The notes under the pieces: model-generated
What the model saw: the letters and a program-made list of their open reading frames with translations, nothing else
The model's database searches: none
What the model was told of the DNA's origin: nothing
Shown: one piece after another, positions 36,364 to 48,390 of the stretch
Position numbering within the stretch: position 1 is the first letter of the stretch
How the letters are laid out: each line of letters starts with the position of its first letter
Position numbers and translations under genes: made by a program
Assembly (NCBI RefSeq): GCF_041381155.1
Contig: NC_091137.1
Coordinates: forward strand, 18,769,655-18,833,654
Source: Argopecten irradians
Lineage: Eukaryota > Mollusca > Bivalvia > Pectinida > Pectinidae
DNA length: 64,000 nt
Direction of reading: 5' to 3'

Positions 36364-37564
36364 CTAGGTTTACACTATGTTCCCGGCGATCACGGTAGCC
36401 CCGTTTGCCCGAAACGTGGTGCGCCGTGGAATTTTGGCTATTTTTGTCTCTGTATTCAAGTTGAGCTAGGTCTTGTGAAGTTTTGCCACGGTCTTTTACG
36501 GATTACCTCATGGACCGTGGATATACGGGAAAGTGCTGTTCCGGGAGGTTAAAGGTACACTACGGCTTTAGCACGGTCTATCAAGGATACCACTACGTTC
36601 TCACTAGGCCTGTTGCGATCTGATGAGGTCTGCTACGTTTTACACGTTTTGATCAAGCTCCGATACGTTTTTCACGGTCCGCCAAGGCTTACTAGGGATG
36701 AAATGCTGATACCGGGATTTTTTTGAAGCAAATGAAACAATATTTATTGCCGAAAATGTCATTTCAAACACATTTTAATTACAAATTATATTTGGTATGA
36801 ATATATAATTATTATAGCCAAGTGTTTTTACGCCATTTTTTTCTGTAATGGTTAATCACTTAATCTGTCTTTTGCAATAATAGCTTTTGTATAATTTGAT
36901 GGTTTTAATGTGTTTGATAATGACTATTTCTATTTAATGATACAAATAATCCATGAAGTAGCAAATATGTACCAGGCCAGGCAATGATACTTCACCAGAT
37001 ATTGGTTGCAACGTAAGACCGTAATAAGACGTAACACGCCGTATCACGTCGGGCTTTCAATCGCTACAAGCCGTGATGTGCCTTGACAGAACGTATCGAA
37101 ACGGTTATCATCCACCTTGGCTTGCTGTCAAAACCTTGACAAACCTTGACAAAACGGCACAAAACGTGCAGCCAATCTGCATCAACCGTGATAAAACGTG
37201 GAAAAAACGCAACAGAACGTCACAAAACTTGAAATCACCGTTAGATTCCGGGAAACGTGCTTGCTGCCCGTTCCACCACGGACCGTCTGGAAGTTTTGTT
37301 ACGTCCTCGCACGCATTGTTACGTTTTGTTACGTCAATCCCGTTTTATGACGTCTTGTGGCGTTTACCATCTGTACCGTGACTGCCGTGGCAAATTTTTT
37401 GACAGTTTAAAAATCTGGCACGGCATCCACGGTAATCACGACCGCTCACGTTTGTCTATCACGTCCTTCTGCGTTGTCTCAAGTTGTCTCGCGGTCACCA
37501 CGTTTTGTCCACGGTGGCCCGAAACGGGGCTGCCGTGGCCGCCGGGAACATAGTGTAAACCTAG
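36364..37564. mobile_element. 1.2-kb DNA element with ~39-bp inverted ends and CTAG target duplication
   Basis: Ends GTTTACACTATGTTCCCGGC (36368) and its exact reverse complement (to 37560); similarity continues to ~39 bp. CTAG at 36364-36367 and 37561-37564 flanks it. A related empty site at about 45650 lacks the element. The interior is rich in ACGT and CACGG motifs, with left and right halves roughly complementary. No transposase; superfamily not assigned. Confidence 0.85.
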
Positions 37565-38028
37565 GGGCAGATCGCCTAGAAAATTTGACAATATTTTTTG
37601 TCCACACGGCTGATATTACTTCCTAGTTTACAAAAGGCAAACAGTAAAGGACCCTTGTGGAACTCCAGACTTCACATATCTTAATTCTGAAAAAAATTCT
37701 ATCCATTAATTAACGTTTGGTTTTTGGTAGTTATCTAACTAATCTATTGTATCTCAGCGGGATCCCATTATCCAGATATCTGGTCCATTGGTCAAGAAAT
37801 GTAAGGATTTGAAGGGTTTTCGAACGAATATTTCCAATGCTTTGCATACAACTGACCTACACCTGATGGCTCTAGCAATTAATTTGTTCCCTTTTTTGTA
37901 TCATTCCATTCTCTACCGACCGGTTATATTTTAATATCAATGACACTGCTATTGTGTTTGTCATTTTCTTATGTCTGTAATGCGTTCAAGCTGAAAGTGG
38001 GAAAATGAATACCAAAAATGGGGTACAG

Positions 38029-38100
38029 TGACACCGACATGATTTGAACACGCAACCTTCTGATCTCGTGTCAGAGATGCTACCGTTGCGCCACGGAGTG
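38029..38100 (-). pseudogene. tRNA-Trp-derived pseudogene
   Basis: 72-nt relative of the tRNA-Trp copies, but the anticodon loop reads CACGAGA (U33 lost, CGA in place of CCA) and the acceptor stem is mismatched. Confidence 0.75.
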
Positions 38101-38243
38101 TATGTGTGTATACTTCTATCACATGAATGGCCGTTTCAGCCATGTCATACATACTGTGAGACATACATGCATTATCGGATTATCATTGCTTTGAAATCAC
38201 GGGTAATAATAACGTCTTAATTCAAATGTGACGCTGCCCGATT

Positions 38244-41200
38244 TTCTCTGTAAAAGGGAACATTCTCCAATGGGGACAACCTACGTCATCGTAAGTGATA
38301 TCGGGCACACAAAAACAATGAAAAAACGCCCGCTTCAAGATGAAAATCGGCTGAAATCATCACATAAAAGCAGTGCATCTTCTAAACCTATCGCGCGTCA
38401 AAGACAGTGTATTGTTAGAGACTCTGTGAAACTATAAGATATCGTCAAACTAGCTCAGATAATGCAAACAACACTTCGACACAATATTTTTCGACAGCAG
38501 GGATATCGGTCACATTTTATTCAATAAAACGTAACAAGTTGTAAAAAAATAAATTTTGCTGCCACAAAACCGTCCCATTTACTAATATGTAATATATGAC
38601 TATTGAAAGAAAATATTTCATTCATTATATCTTCTAGTGGAGAAACATAGACGGTGCTTAATTAGAAATTATGAAAGTGATATCGGTCACACTTAGAACT
38701 TTAGGGGTAACGGTCACATCCAAAATTACGAAAACTGAATATTACAGCGTTGTACATGTAGTCGTTATTTACGCATTCATGCAACTCCAGTGGAAAAGCG
38801 CCAATACACTTTTATTGAATTTATCTGATCTTGAAAGATGACTTTTTAACCGATTATCAGCAAATGGTTGGCGAGCTATAAAAAACCTTTCCCCCATTGT
38901 CATCCATCCGTTTTTTTTTTCTGTTATTTCTCTGAAAGTACTGGAGGGGTTTCATATGTAGATCCAGTTATGTATAAAACATTTCGGGATCAATCAGAAA
39001 TCGAGATGGGAAACAAGAAAACATCATTTGTTTCGATACAAATACATGTATTTGCCAGAGTGTATTAAGGATCTATTTTAAATTCCATGTTTAGAAAGTC
39101 ATCTTTCTTGATTCTAATAGTTGAACTTGCTGCTATGGTTCAAATTCCACATGTGAGCATAGTTATGCATATTTCATTTTGGGACCGATCCATTGACACA
39201 ATGGCCAACTGGTAGTCATCTTTGGTTTTCATATAGGAGTTATTACCCATATTTATGTACTTAATGGACCTTCTGGAATGTTATAAGTACTATCTCCCTC
39301 TTTACCATTGTTGTGCATAATGCACCAATTAAAGCACGGTAGTAGACAACTTGAAGTTCGTTGCCATGTAGACATACAATTATCAAATATCTTGTTCGAT
39401 ATAGATATTTTGATATTCATTTATGTCATAGGGTTGTATTTATTAATGCTCATTTTTGGGACAGATAATATTACAAAATATTGAATATTTGGCTATCATG
39501 GAAATTTTTGACTTCCACGGTGCTTAATAGCATTCATATACATGTAGATATATTTACTTTTTCACTGCAACCCCACTATTTATACTTATTAAGTGCATTT
39601 GACATTCAGGGTTGCATGATCTGCTATCCGCCTATTTTCGTGTAACGTCATAATTTGTGTGCCATCGATCACATTAACTATAGTTGTTTCGTCCTTGAGG
39701 ATATTGCTTTTTTCCTTAGATATGCAAATATCTTTAAATGTTATCATACAATTGTTATCAAATGAAAATGCGTCCAGTTGACAATTAGGGGAGAATGAAT
39801 GCCAACTGGACATCGGCTAATTCAACATGAAGCGCTAAAGATATTGGACCCACATATCAAATTGACTAATTTGTAAATCCAATGGTAGACGTCACGATAT
39901 TTCCTGGGCCTCTTGTTATCGACTGATTTGCTTTTATAATTTGTTTGCGTATGATCATTTGTGATATTGTTGTTAAGATATATTCTATTTACCTTTTCAA
40001 CCGTTATAGTGTGTTTATTTGTATAAAGCAAATTATTGAGTTGAAAATCTTTGGAGAAACTATCAGTGAACTGTCATGAAGAACTGTACAAACGCTATCA
40101 GCTAAAAACCCTCAGTGATCCTGTCTATCATGTATTCACGTATCTCTGTTGCTTATAGATCAGTGTGGTTTTCCTTTTGTTTACATCGGATGCCTTTACA
40201 TCTTTAAGTTTTATGTAGTTTCTTATATATTGTCACTGCGAAGTTTTTAAATTATAATTACTTTAACACAGAAACGTACTTCAAATTAGTACAATGGTAC
40301 TACATGGAGATGTAATTTGTCTTGGTAAGGGTTGCCCCAGTTCCACTTTGCTTCAGCAAGCATTCCACGCAAAGGCAATGCAAGAACAAATGGATATGTA
40401 CAAATACATGTATAGACAAAAACAAAACAATATACAGTGTACGAATAACCAAAGTATTCAGCAAAAAACAGTTACGATAATAGTTAATGATGTTTCATGT
40501 ATCTCGGTGGTATTTCCTCTTGAATGATTAGATAAGGAAAACCAAGCTGCAATATTTCAGCCATCTTTACGAAGCGACAAACCATTTCAAAAACTTTGGA
40601 TTTGACCGTTACCATGTGAACGACATTCTTTTCAAAAACAACAAAACGCCAATTATACAGGTACGTCACTTTTGAAGCGGATAAAAATGAACTATAGTTA
40701 CTACTTGAAATATAAGGTAATTTATGTCAGTAAATAACAAAAAAGTTACGAAATTTACACTTGACATATTTTCAGTGAATAAATTGTGACCGATAGCCAC
40801 GCTGTCAAAACAACAAACGGACGGATGACGAGCAATGGACGAAAGGCGATTTCAATAGCTCGCCAACCATTTGCTGATAGTGGGTTAAAAGTCGTCTTTC
40901 AAGATCAGATAAATTCAATAAAGGTATTTTTTGCGGCGTATCCACTGGAGTCGCATGCTGCTTAAATAGCGACTACATGTACAATGATGTTATATTCAGT
41001 TTTAGTTACTTTGGATGTGACCGTTACCCCTAAAGTTCTAAGTGTGACCAATATCCCTTTTATAATTTCTAATAAAGCACCGTCTATGTTTGTCCACTAG
41101 CAGATATAACGATTGAAATATTTTCTTTCAACATTCATATATTACACTTTAGTAAACGGGACAGTTTTTGTGACAGCAAAATTTGTTTATTTACAACTTA

Positions 41201-41484
41201 TAACGTGTTTGTGAAAAAATGTGACCGATATCCCTGCTGTCGAAAAATATTGTGTCGAGGTGTTTGCATTATTTGAGCTAGTTTGACGATTTCTAATAGT
41301 TTCACAGAGTCTCTAACAACACACTGTCTTTGACGCACAATAGATTTAGAAGATGCATTGCTTTTATGTGATAATTTCAGCCGCTTTTCATCTTGAAGCG
41401 GGCGTTTTTTCATTGTTTTTGTGTGCCCGATATCCCTTCCGATGACGTAGGTTGTCCCCATTGATTCTCTGTAGAAGGGAACAT
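38244..41484. mobile_element. 3.2-kb element with ~0.7-kb inverted arms
   Basis: Arms 38264-38930 and 40795-41464 are inverted copies, roughly 90% alike by eye, beginning CAATGGGGACAACCTACGTC. They are flanked by 20-bp direct repeats TTCTCTGTARAAGGGAACAT (38244-38263 and 41465-41484, one mismatch). The centre holds part of the dispersed repeat also seen at 33125-33420. The open frame in each arm (MGTTYVI...DIGHTKTMKKRP) has no family I recognise. Confidence 0.7.
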
Positions 41485-42019
41485 AATATCATATCAGGAT
41501 TTTAACACTCTTACTAAGAAATGAAATTAAAAAATGAAAGGTTTGTCTGTATTGCCATGTTATGTTTTTTAGTTAACTGATAAATGAAATTGTACATCTA
41601 CATTCATGGCTACGTGACATGCAATTTATTAAACTCGCCTAAACTAAAGGCTCGTAATATATCAAATTAAAACTCGAATAAAAAATGGTATGTTACAGAC
41701 TTGATCACAATGTGGTTTGTTGTAACTGGTGAATGAAAGTCTGCTTTCAGAAACTGTCGTATTTGTTTGTTGCTGAATAACGAATTTTTCCCATTTATAA
41801 TGCTATCTCACTGAACCATAGTGGTAAAGGCACCAAATTAAACATCCTATATCGTTACATTATACAAGACAACGGCCAAACCAGTCGTTCAACTCCATTT
41901 AGTCTGAGCGCCAAACAAGAGTAGAAACTACAACTATATATGTACTATGAATCTTGAGCAGAGGACAGAATTCGGAAACTTTTTCGCAGGGACTTATACT
42001 TAACTCTAGGCCAAAAGGT

Positions 42020-43170
42020 GTCTAAAACTGGATCCAAACAAAATGCCAAAAGTTACAGCACTGAGTTTGTGTATTCTCTTTTGATACATACCTTACTTCA
42101 TAGCTACTGTTTCACTGACAATAATATTTTGAATATATTTATTTTCGTTTTTCTTGTCAATAGTGAGTAAAAAATAATCATTGATAATTGAATAAAGGTT
42201 TAAGTCATGAGATTTATGGTGAATCAATGTCAAGACTTTTTGAATTTGCAGTCACTCTTTTAAATATTCTGTGAAGATAGTATAACTAGAAATTAAATGA
42301 AATAACTAAAAATATAGTGACCCCGACGTGATTTGAACACGCAACCTTCTGATCTGGAGTCAGACGCGCTACCGTTGCGCCACGGAGTCGACATGTTTTC
42401 TATCAGTAGGCTTATATTCCAATTGACTCGATATACCATGGTTTGTTTCCATTATAAGCTCACTTGGGCTAAAGTGCCAGTGAGCTTATGTCATGACACG
42501 GCGTCCGTCGTCTGTCGTCTGTCATCTGCCGTCCGTCAACTTTTTACAAAAATTCTTATTTCTCAGGAATGGCTAAAACAATTTTGACCGAAATTCCAAG
42601 GGGATTTAGTTCTCATTTGGTCTGAAGCTTCCTTTTGTGAAGATTAACCAATATTGTATAAACGATTGGTCTGTCCCTCAAGTGCCTTAGGGCTGGTGTT
42701 CAATACGGGAAAAGTAGAAATTCGTTCAAATCCTTACGCTAATTTGGTCTGTAGCTTCATTGGATGAAGGGGAACCAATTTTGTATAAACTGTGGGTCTT
42801 GTCCCCTGTGGCCTCAGGAGGGATCCAAAATGGGGAAATTCTTTAAAATCCTTCTTTAAGAAGATGGCAGATGGCAGATGTCGACATTTTTCGTACGAGA
42901 ATGCTGTAAAGTTATTTCAAATTTCCTATCAAATAATTTCTGTTTATAACTGAAAAGATAACAAAAACAACATTGTGTATTTAGAAACACTGGACCACAT
43001 GTCCTCGAATTTATTGCTAAAAGAGAAAGAAAAACAGTGGCTTCGATTTGGTTAGTATAGAGACAATACTCTTCGTTAATTTTCTTGATAGTAAGAAAAG
43101 CATTGGTATGATAACAGCAGAACTTGATTGTTATGAGAAATTAGGAATAAATGGACAGAAATATCACATT
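42020..43170. repeat. Segmental duplication arm 1 with tRNA-Trp
   Basis: AAGTTACAGCACTGAGTTTG, the tRNA, the 'gtgagcttatg / gtccgtcaac' repeat and AACATTGTGxATTTAGAAAC occur in the same order and orientation at 46275-47830. Confidence 0.85.
42318..42389 (-). tRNA. tRNA-Trp (CCA)
   Basis: 72 nt, GACTCCGTGGCGCAACGGTA... with all four stems paired, anticodon CCA, internal A-box TGGCGCAACGG and B-box GTTCAAATC. Followed on the transcript strand by TTTTT (pol III stop). Identical in sequence to the copy at 46868. Confidence 0.93.
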
Positions 43171-43179
43171 TAATCTGCT

Positions 43180-43840
43180 TTGACATGTATACATCAGTTT
43201 GTTACAATTAGTCTATGTGTTCAATATATCACCAGACTTAGTACAGGACACTAACACCTTTCTATTATGTGGTAACCATTACCGGACCTTTTAGTCGTGA
43301 CAGTGGTCAGTCTCGGTTATAAACCTGACCCCGAGCTATTAACTTCCTATTGACGTTATATGTGGTAGGTTATAATACTTTAACTTCCTTGTTATAATAA
43401 TTAAGGCGTTAAAGTTTATACAGTGAGGATCGGCGAGAAGCCGGAGACACTATCTATCCCAGAACTTTGTATCAATTAATATCCAGTATTTAAACTATTT
43501 TGCTACTTTTCATTTCTTTTCTTTCTATTAGACCACATCATTAATATTTTGTTCTTATTAGACGTTCATTTATTCAAAACTTTCAATATTTCCTGTTATA
43601 CATTAATTATTTCCTGTCATACCTTCTTTTTATATATTCAATATTTCCTATTATACAATTATTATCTTTGTCATACCTTCTTATTATACAATAATTATTT
43701 CCTATTCTACCACAAATCGTCGTGCAATTCCCCTTTCAGGCCTTTGTATACCTATGCTTAGTTTTGGATAAAAAATGGGTAATAGATTGTAACTAAATAA
43801 TTTTAGATATGCATGTATATAACGCCAAAATTCTTTTGCA
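43180..43840. repeat. Copy of the 33.5-33.9 kb dispersed repeat with another interior
   Basis: CCATTACCGGACCTTTTAGT and CAGGCCTTTGTATACCTATG flank a ~430-bp interior (43306-43735) instead of the hairpin found at 33628. Confidence 0.7.
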
Positions 43841-43859
43841 TTTTTACCCTAACATAAAA

Positions 43860-45600
43860 CAAATATTATGTTAATCCTTAGTATTACCAGAAGATTTTAC
43901 TGGACACAGTGCATATCATAATATTGATGTTAAGCATAATAGAAAACATAATTCTAGTTTAAAATCAATAATTGAACAAAGCAAGTTATTGACAGAAATA
44001 TTTGCATTTATAAATCACAATATAGTTGCTAATGTCACCCCATTATAAGGATAACGACATATAAAATCGTGCCACAATGGATACACGTGTTTTGTTGCTG
44101 ATGACAGTTTAAAATTGTCACAATAAGTATCCAACTATACACATATATGTCTTCATTTTCTAAATACATATTTCTTTAAATACATGCAAGAAATGGTTAT
44201 AAATTTTGTTTATGTGCATCGGTTATTGTAGTTGCGTTCTCATGAAAAGATCATGAAACTTTCTAAATATCCATTAGTGTCCATGTATTTTGTAAATCAA
44301 AATCTGTACTGGTATACATAGTTTGCTTTCTAATGAAGAAGTTTGATTTATAACCAGATGCTTAATATTATGCTGAATTGAATTCAAACTGAAATACTCA
44401 ATCAACCATTTATTTACCACAAGTCTAATATAATCTTATCATGTATGTATGTTCATTGCATGAAATAACATTTTTATGAACAGATTTGAATATCATTATA
44501 TGTTATTGTATCATATCTAAGAATCGTAAACCTTATGCACAAATATAAAGGTTATATGGTAAATGCAAAACACCATTTTCATATAAATTATAATCTTAAA
44601 TTGAAAAAAAATATTTCCTTAATTGATCAAAAATATAAATAACAAAAAGATAATCTATTCACAAGTACAATATTCTATTTTTATGTATGATTAAGTGAAC
44701 AGCTTGATACCATATACAATATTAATAATTAGTAGAAATTTACCAATTACGCAAGTTTTGACCTTGAAATTGCAAACTTCCCGGTTTCCGATGTTTCCGA
44801 AATTTTCACTATGGCCACTTACTATTGTTTATTTTATGTATACAAAAATGTGTAGATGTACAATAAAAGTAAATAGGGGAGCCATTGGAATAAAAATTTA
44901 AAAAAAGCGACAAAAATCTCCCATTGAATTCCCTGAAATTTTCTGATTATGCACCCAAACGCTGCTATTTTACCATATCTCTAAATGCAAATGGTTTTAA
45001 TTATCAGATAAAATGTCGGTGATGATACCATGAACATGTTTAAAATTAATGCTATTGTTTTCCTTATGAATTATAAATTGCGAGCAAAGATGTAGTATTT
45101 GCTTGAAATTTCTAAAAATAGACCTTCCAACAGTTTTATCTCTAGATGACAACTTTACCGGTTTCAGATTTTTCTTAAATGATCACCATCTATTGTTGAC
45201 ATCACAGGCCAAATAATTGAAACATATTTTTGGTGTACAAGAACCGGAAGTGGATGTACCACTTCGGTGAAAAGTTGATTTTGCTAAAAATAGCGCTCCA
45301 CATTTGGCAATTTTTTGGTTTCAAGACTCTGTAAAAAATTTATTTGATTTTTTAAGCCACACATATTCGGTCAAAATTAGTAGAAATATATGCTTTTGAG
45401 AATATGGTATTGTTTTACGAAACTGAACGTTCATTTGATGTAGTTTTGGACCAAAAAAGGAAACCCTGGTGTACACCTCAGGAGGGCAACATGAAATCAT
45501 CCCTAGCACAGGCCCCTGTGGCCTTTTGAATTTTTTAAAGGTATCTTACAGGTTCTCTGTCATAGTAATACAAAATGTACCTGGGTTTTGTTAAATTGGT
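43860..45600. other. Intergenic stretch, no gene recognised
   Basis: Strongly AT-rich; only short random open frames. Confidence 0.5.
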
Positions 45601-45830
45601 TCGTGGGCAAATTTCAATAGTAGGTGTAACAGGTCCTTTTCGAGGCGATCTACCACTTTTTCAAGACGCACAAAAAATGAACACGATCACATGATATGAT
45701 GCGAACAGTAACACGGGACAATGAAATTAGACAAATATTCAACAGCACAACCTATCAAAATGTAGCCATCATGTTCGGCAGAACGCTACAATATGAGCGG
45801 TGACTCTGACTTAAAGTGTTATCGACTTCA
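45600..45830. repeat. Dispersed repeat with the unoccupied version of the 36.4-kb insertion site
   Basis: Reverse-complement match to 36190-36363 and to 37565-37605, continuous here across the junction. Confidence 0.8.
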
Positions 45831-46274
45831 AATAAAGACTATTATTAATTTTAACAATTGAACTTGACAATTTTTATCTATTTTATTGTTATTGGAAAGT
45901 TTTTAACGAATTTACACGCATCATTTTACCTCATTTCCACCAAAACGTATCACCAAACCAAAACAATGAAGAGAAATGAAGCATTTTTATTGAAAAGGTT
46001 TTGATATATGTCACATCCATTAAACAATACATAACATGTAACATTTTGTTTAAGACTTTTATTTACGGGGCGGATTTAACTCAGAAAATATTTAATAAAA
46101 TTGAAATGTCAACTTATTTCTTTGAAACTATCCATGACAGGTACTTCATAAAAAATTAAGAATATTGAAATACGGGGAAATATTTTGGGGTATGCGAGAC
46201 TACCACTTTAATTTAAGATGTTTCCCTTTACTTATTATGTAATGCATTCATGTGGAAATTTTTTTAGTAAAGGA

Positions 46275-47830
46275 AGGTTCGTGAAACTGGCTTCAAACAA
46301 AATGTCAAAAGTTACAGCACTGAGTTTGTACATTCCATTTGATACATACCTTACTTCATAACTACTGTTTCACTGACAATAATATTTTGAATATATTTCT
46401 ATTCATTTTTCTGAACAATAGTGAGTACAAAATAATAAGTGGTAATTGAAAAAACGTTAAAGTCAAGAGATTAATGTTGAATCAATGTTTAGATAAGACT
46501 TTTTGAATTTGCATTTACTCTTTTATATGTTCCTTTTTAAAGTTAATTTTAAATTAAGGAATTCCTTAAAGACGGAATATAGGCATGTTCATTTAACTGG
46601 CACCTTATAATTTTTATAGGTTTTCTTTTGATTGAGAAAGCGGTATCTAGTAGGTATGACATTTTAACATTCAACTTTCCATCTTAGGTCTCGAGCTTTG
46701 ATACCACCAAAATATGTTCAGTTGGTTTTCTCAGAGGTATGATATTTTTGCGATTTTATCGGACATAAACATGGCTGCAAATATTTTTTCCCTAAAATCA
46801 ATAAATATTCTGTGTTGAAGATAATACATGTATATATAGAATTTAAATGAATTAACTAAAAATATAGTGACCCCGACGTGATTTGAACACGCAACCTTCT
46901 GATCTGGAGTCAGACGCGCTACCGTTGCGCCACGGAGTCGACATATTCCATATTAGTAGGCTTATATTTGACTTGACTAAAACATCATGTCATGTTTCCA
47001 TTATTAGCTCACTTTGGGTGAAGTGTCGGTGAGCTTATGACATGCCGTCTGTCGTCTGTCATCTGTCGTCCGTCAACTTTTCACAAAAATCCTTACTTGT
47101 CAGGAATGGCTTTAATAGCTAATATAATAATAAATTTTTAACAAAAATTTCTTGGTGATTTAGTTCTAATTTGGTCTGAAGCTTCCTTGGTTGAAGAGGA
47201 ACAAATTTTGTATAAACGATTGGTCTGTCCCCCAGGGGCCCGAGGGCAGGTGTACAATACGGAAAAAGTAGAAATTCTTTGACATCCTTCTTCTGCTGTA
47301 GGAATGAAGGAATTTCTTCTGCTAATTTGGTCTGAAGCTTCATTGGGTGAAGGGGGACCAATTTTATATAAACGGTGGGTCTGGTCCCCCAGGGGCCTCA
47401 GGAGGGGTCCAAAAAGGGGGAATGCTTTAAAAATCTTCTTTAGGAATGAAGTTCAAATCAAAATTCAAGTCTTCAAATTGGTAGGTGTGTGTTCTTGACT
47501 TAGAACAGGTGAGCGATACAGACCCAAGGGGCATCTTGTTATAATTTAGTGGCATATGTCGACATTTTTCTTATGAAAATTCAAATTTCCTAAATAATAA
47601 TTTCTGTTTACAACTGAAAAGATAACAGAACAACATTGTGCATTTAGAAACACTGAGCCACATGACCTCGAATTTATTGCAAAAAAGAAAAACAGTCGCT
47701 TCGATTAGGTTATTATAGAGACAATACTCTTCGTTACTTTTGTTGACAGTAAAAAAAACATAGATATGATAATAGCAGAACTTGATTGTTCTGAGAAATT
47801 AGGAGAAAATGGACAGAAATATCACATTCT
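46275..47830. repeat. Segmental duplication arm 2 with tRNA-Trp
   Basis: Second arm, with about 280 bp extra before the tRNA (46530-46800) and an internal duplication of the TTTGGTCTGAAGCTTC module at 47170 and 47330. Confidence 0.85.
46868..46939 (-). tRNA. tRNA-Trp (CCA)
   Basis: Identical 72-nt gene to that at 42318, with the same downstream TATATTTTTAG. Part of a segmental duplication. Confidence 0.93.
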
Positions 47831-48250
47831 TATGTCTTGAATAGGAATTCAATGGCGTTGAGTCAATTCCTGGACACATTATGATTATCGATGACAAAGG
47901 AAAAGTTCAGTCTGCTGATTGTTTCACTTTCCAAACATTCCGAAAAATCTGTAAATCAATGTTGAAACATTTTTTTGGTTTGATACATTAATGACCATTG
48001 ATAATCATTTGACTTGCACTTCATAGTTAATTCCATTATTTCAAATGCGTAAATTAATTAAATTGAAACTTCATACCAATATCATTCATTCAGTAGATAA
48101 TCTGAATAAAAGATAGTCATATTTGTTTCATGTCTGTACTTGCTAATACTATTATCAAATTTAAGAAATTTAGAAATCTAAAAATCCATCAAACATACCA
48201 TTACACCAGTACAACCTGCAATAAATGTTAATTACTGTACCCTTAAAAAT

Positions 48251-48256
48251 TTATTT
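48251..48256 (-). promoter_or_regulatory. Candidate poly(A) signal AATAAA of gene B
   Basis: Canonical AATAAA about 85 nt past the proposed gene B stop. It favours exon 26 as the true last exon. Confidence 0.45.
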
Positions 48257-48340
48257 TCTTACCCCAATTTACCACGGGTGTTTGAGAGAGTCACAATTGT
48301 TAGTGTAAATTTATGAGTGGGTATATACATGTATATATAA

Positions 48341-48390
48341 TTATCTAACGATCGTAGCATACCTGAATGGTTCCTCCGGAGCATCCACAT
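48341..48390 (-). CDS. Gene B exon 26: candidate short terminal exon
   Basis: Strong acceptor (TTTTTCTTTTAAG|ATGTGG). In frame it reads (C)AT then 'VDAPEEPFRYATIVR' and stops at TAA (48343-48341). AATAAA on the same strand follows at 48256-48251. Alternatively the exon ends at TTCAG|GTATGC (48363) and splices to something I cannot see. No TSP1-2 exon like that of gene A was found downstream. Confidence 0.5.

Noticed and set aside
36322-36552. Signal-peptide-like 76-codon frame
   Set aside because: Crosses the boundary of the 1.2-kb DNA element, so it is a chance fusion of repeat and insertion.
38228-38437. Frame MTLPDFLCK... and its mirror at 41198-41461
   Set aside because: Both are in the inverted arms of one element; no known domain, and the two copies are not equally open.
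43549-43761. Tyr/Phe-rich 70-codon frame
   Set aside because: Low-complexity TATT-rich repeat sequence inside a dispersed repeat.
31262-48340. A search for retroelement or virus-derived coding regions in the intergenic block
   Set aside because: No reverse transcriptase, integrase, capsid or polymerase motif was recognised in any frame; the elements here are short inverted-repeat DNA elements.
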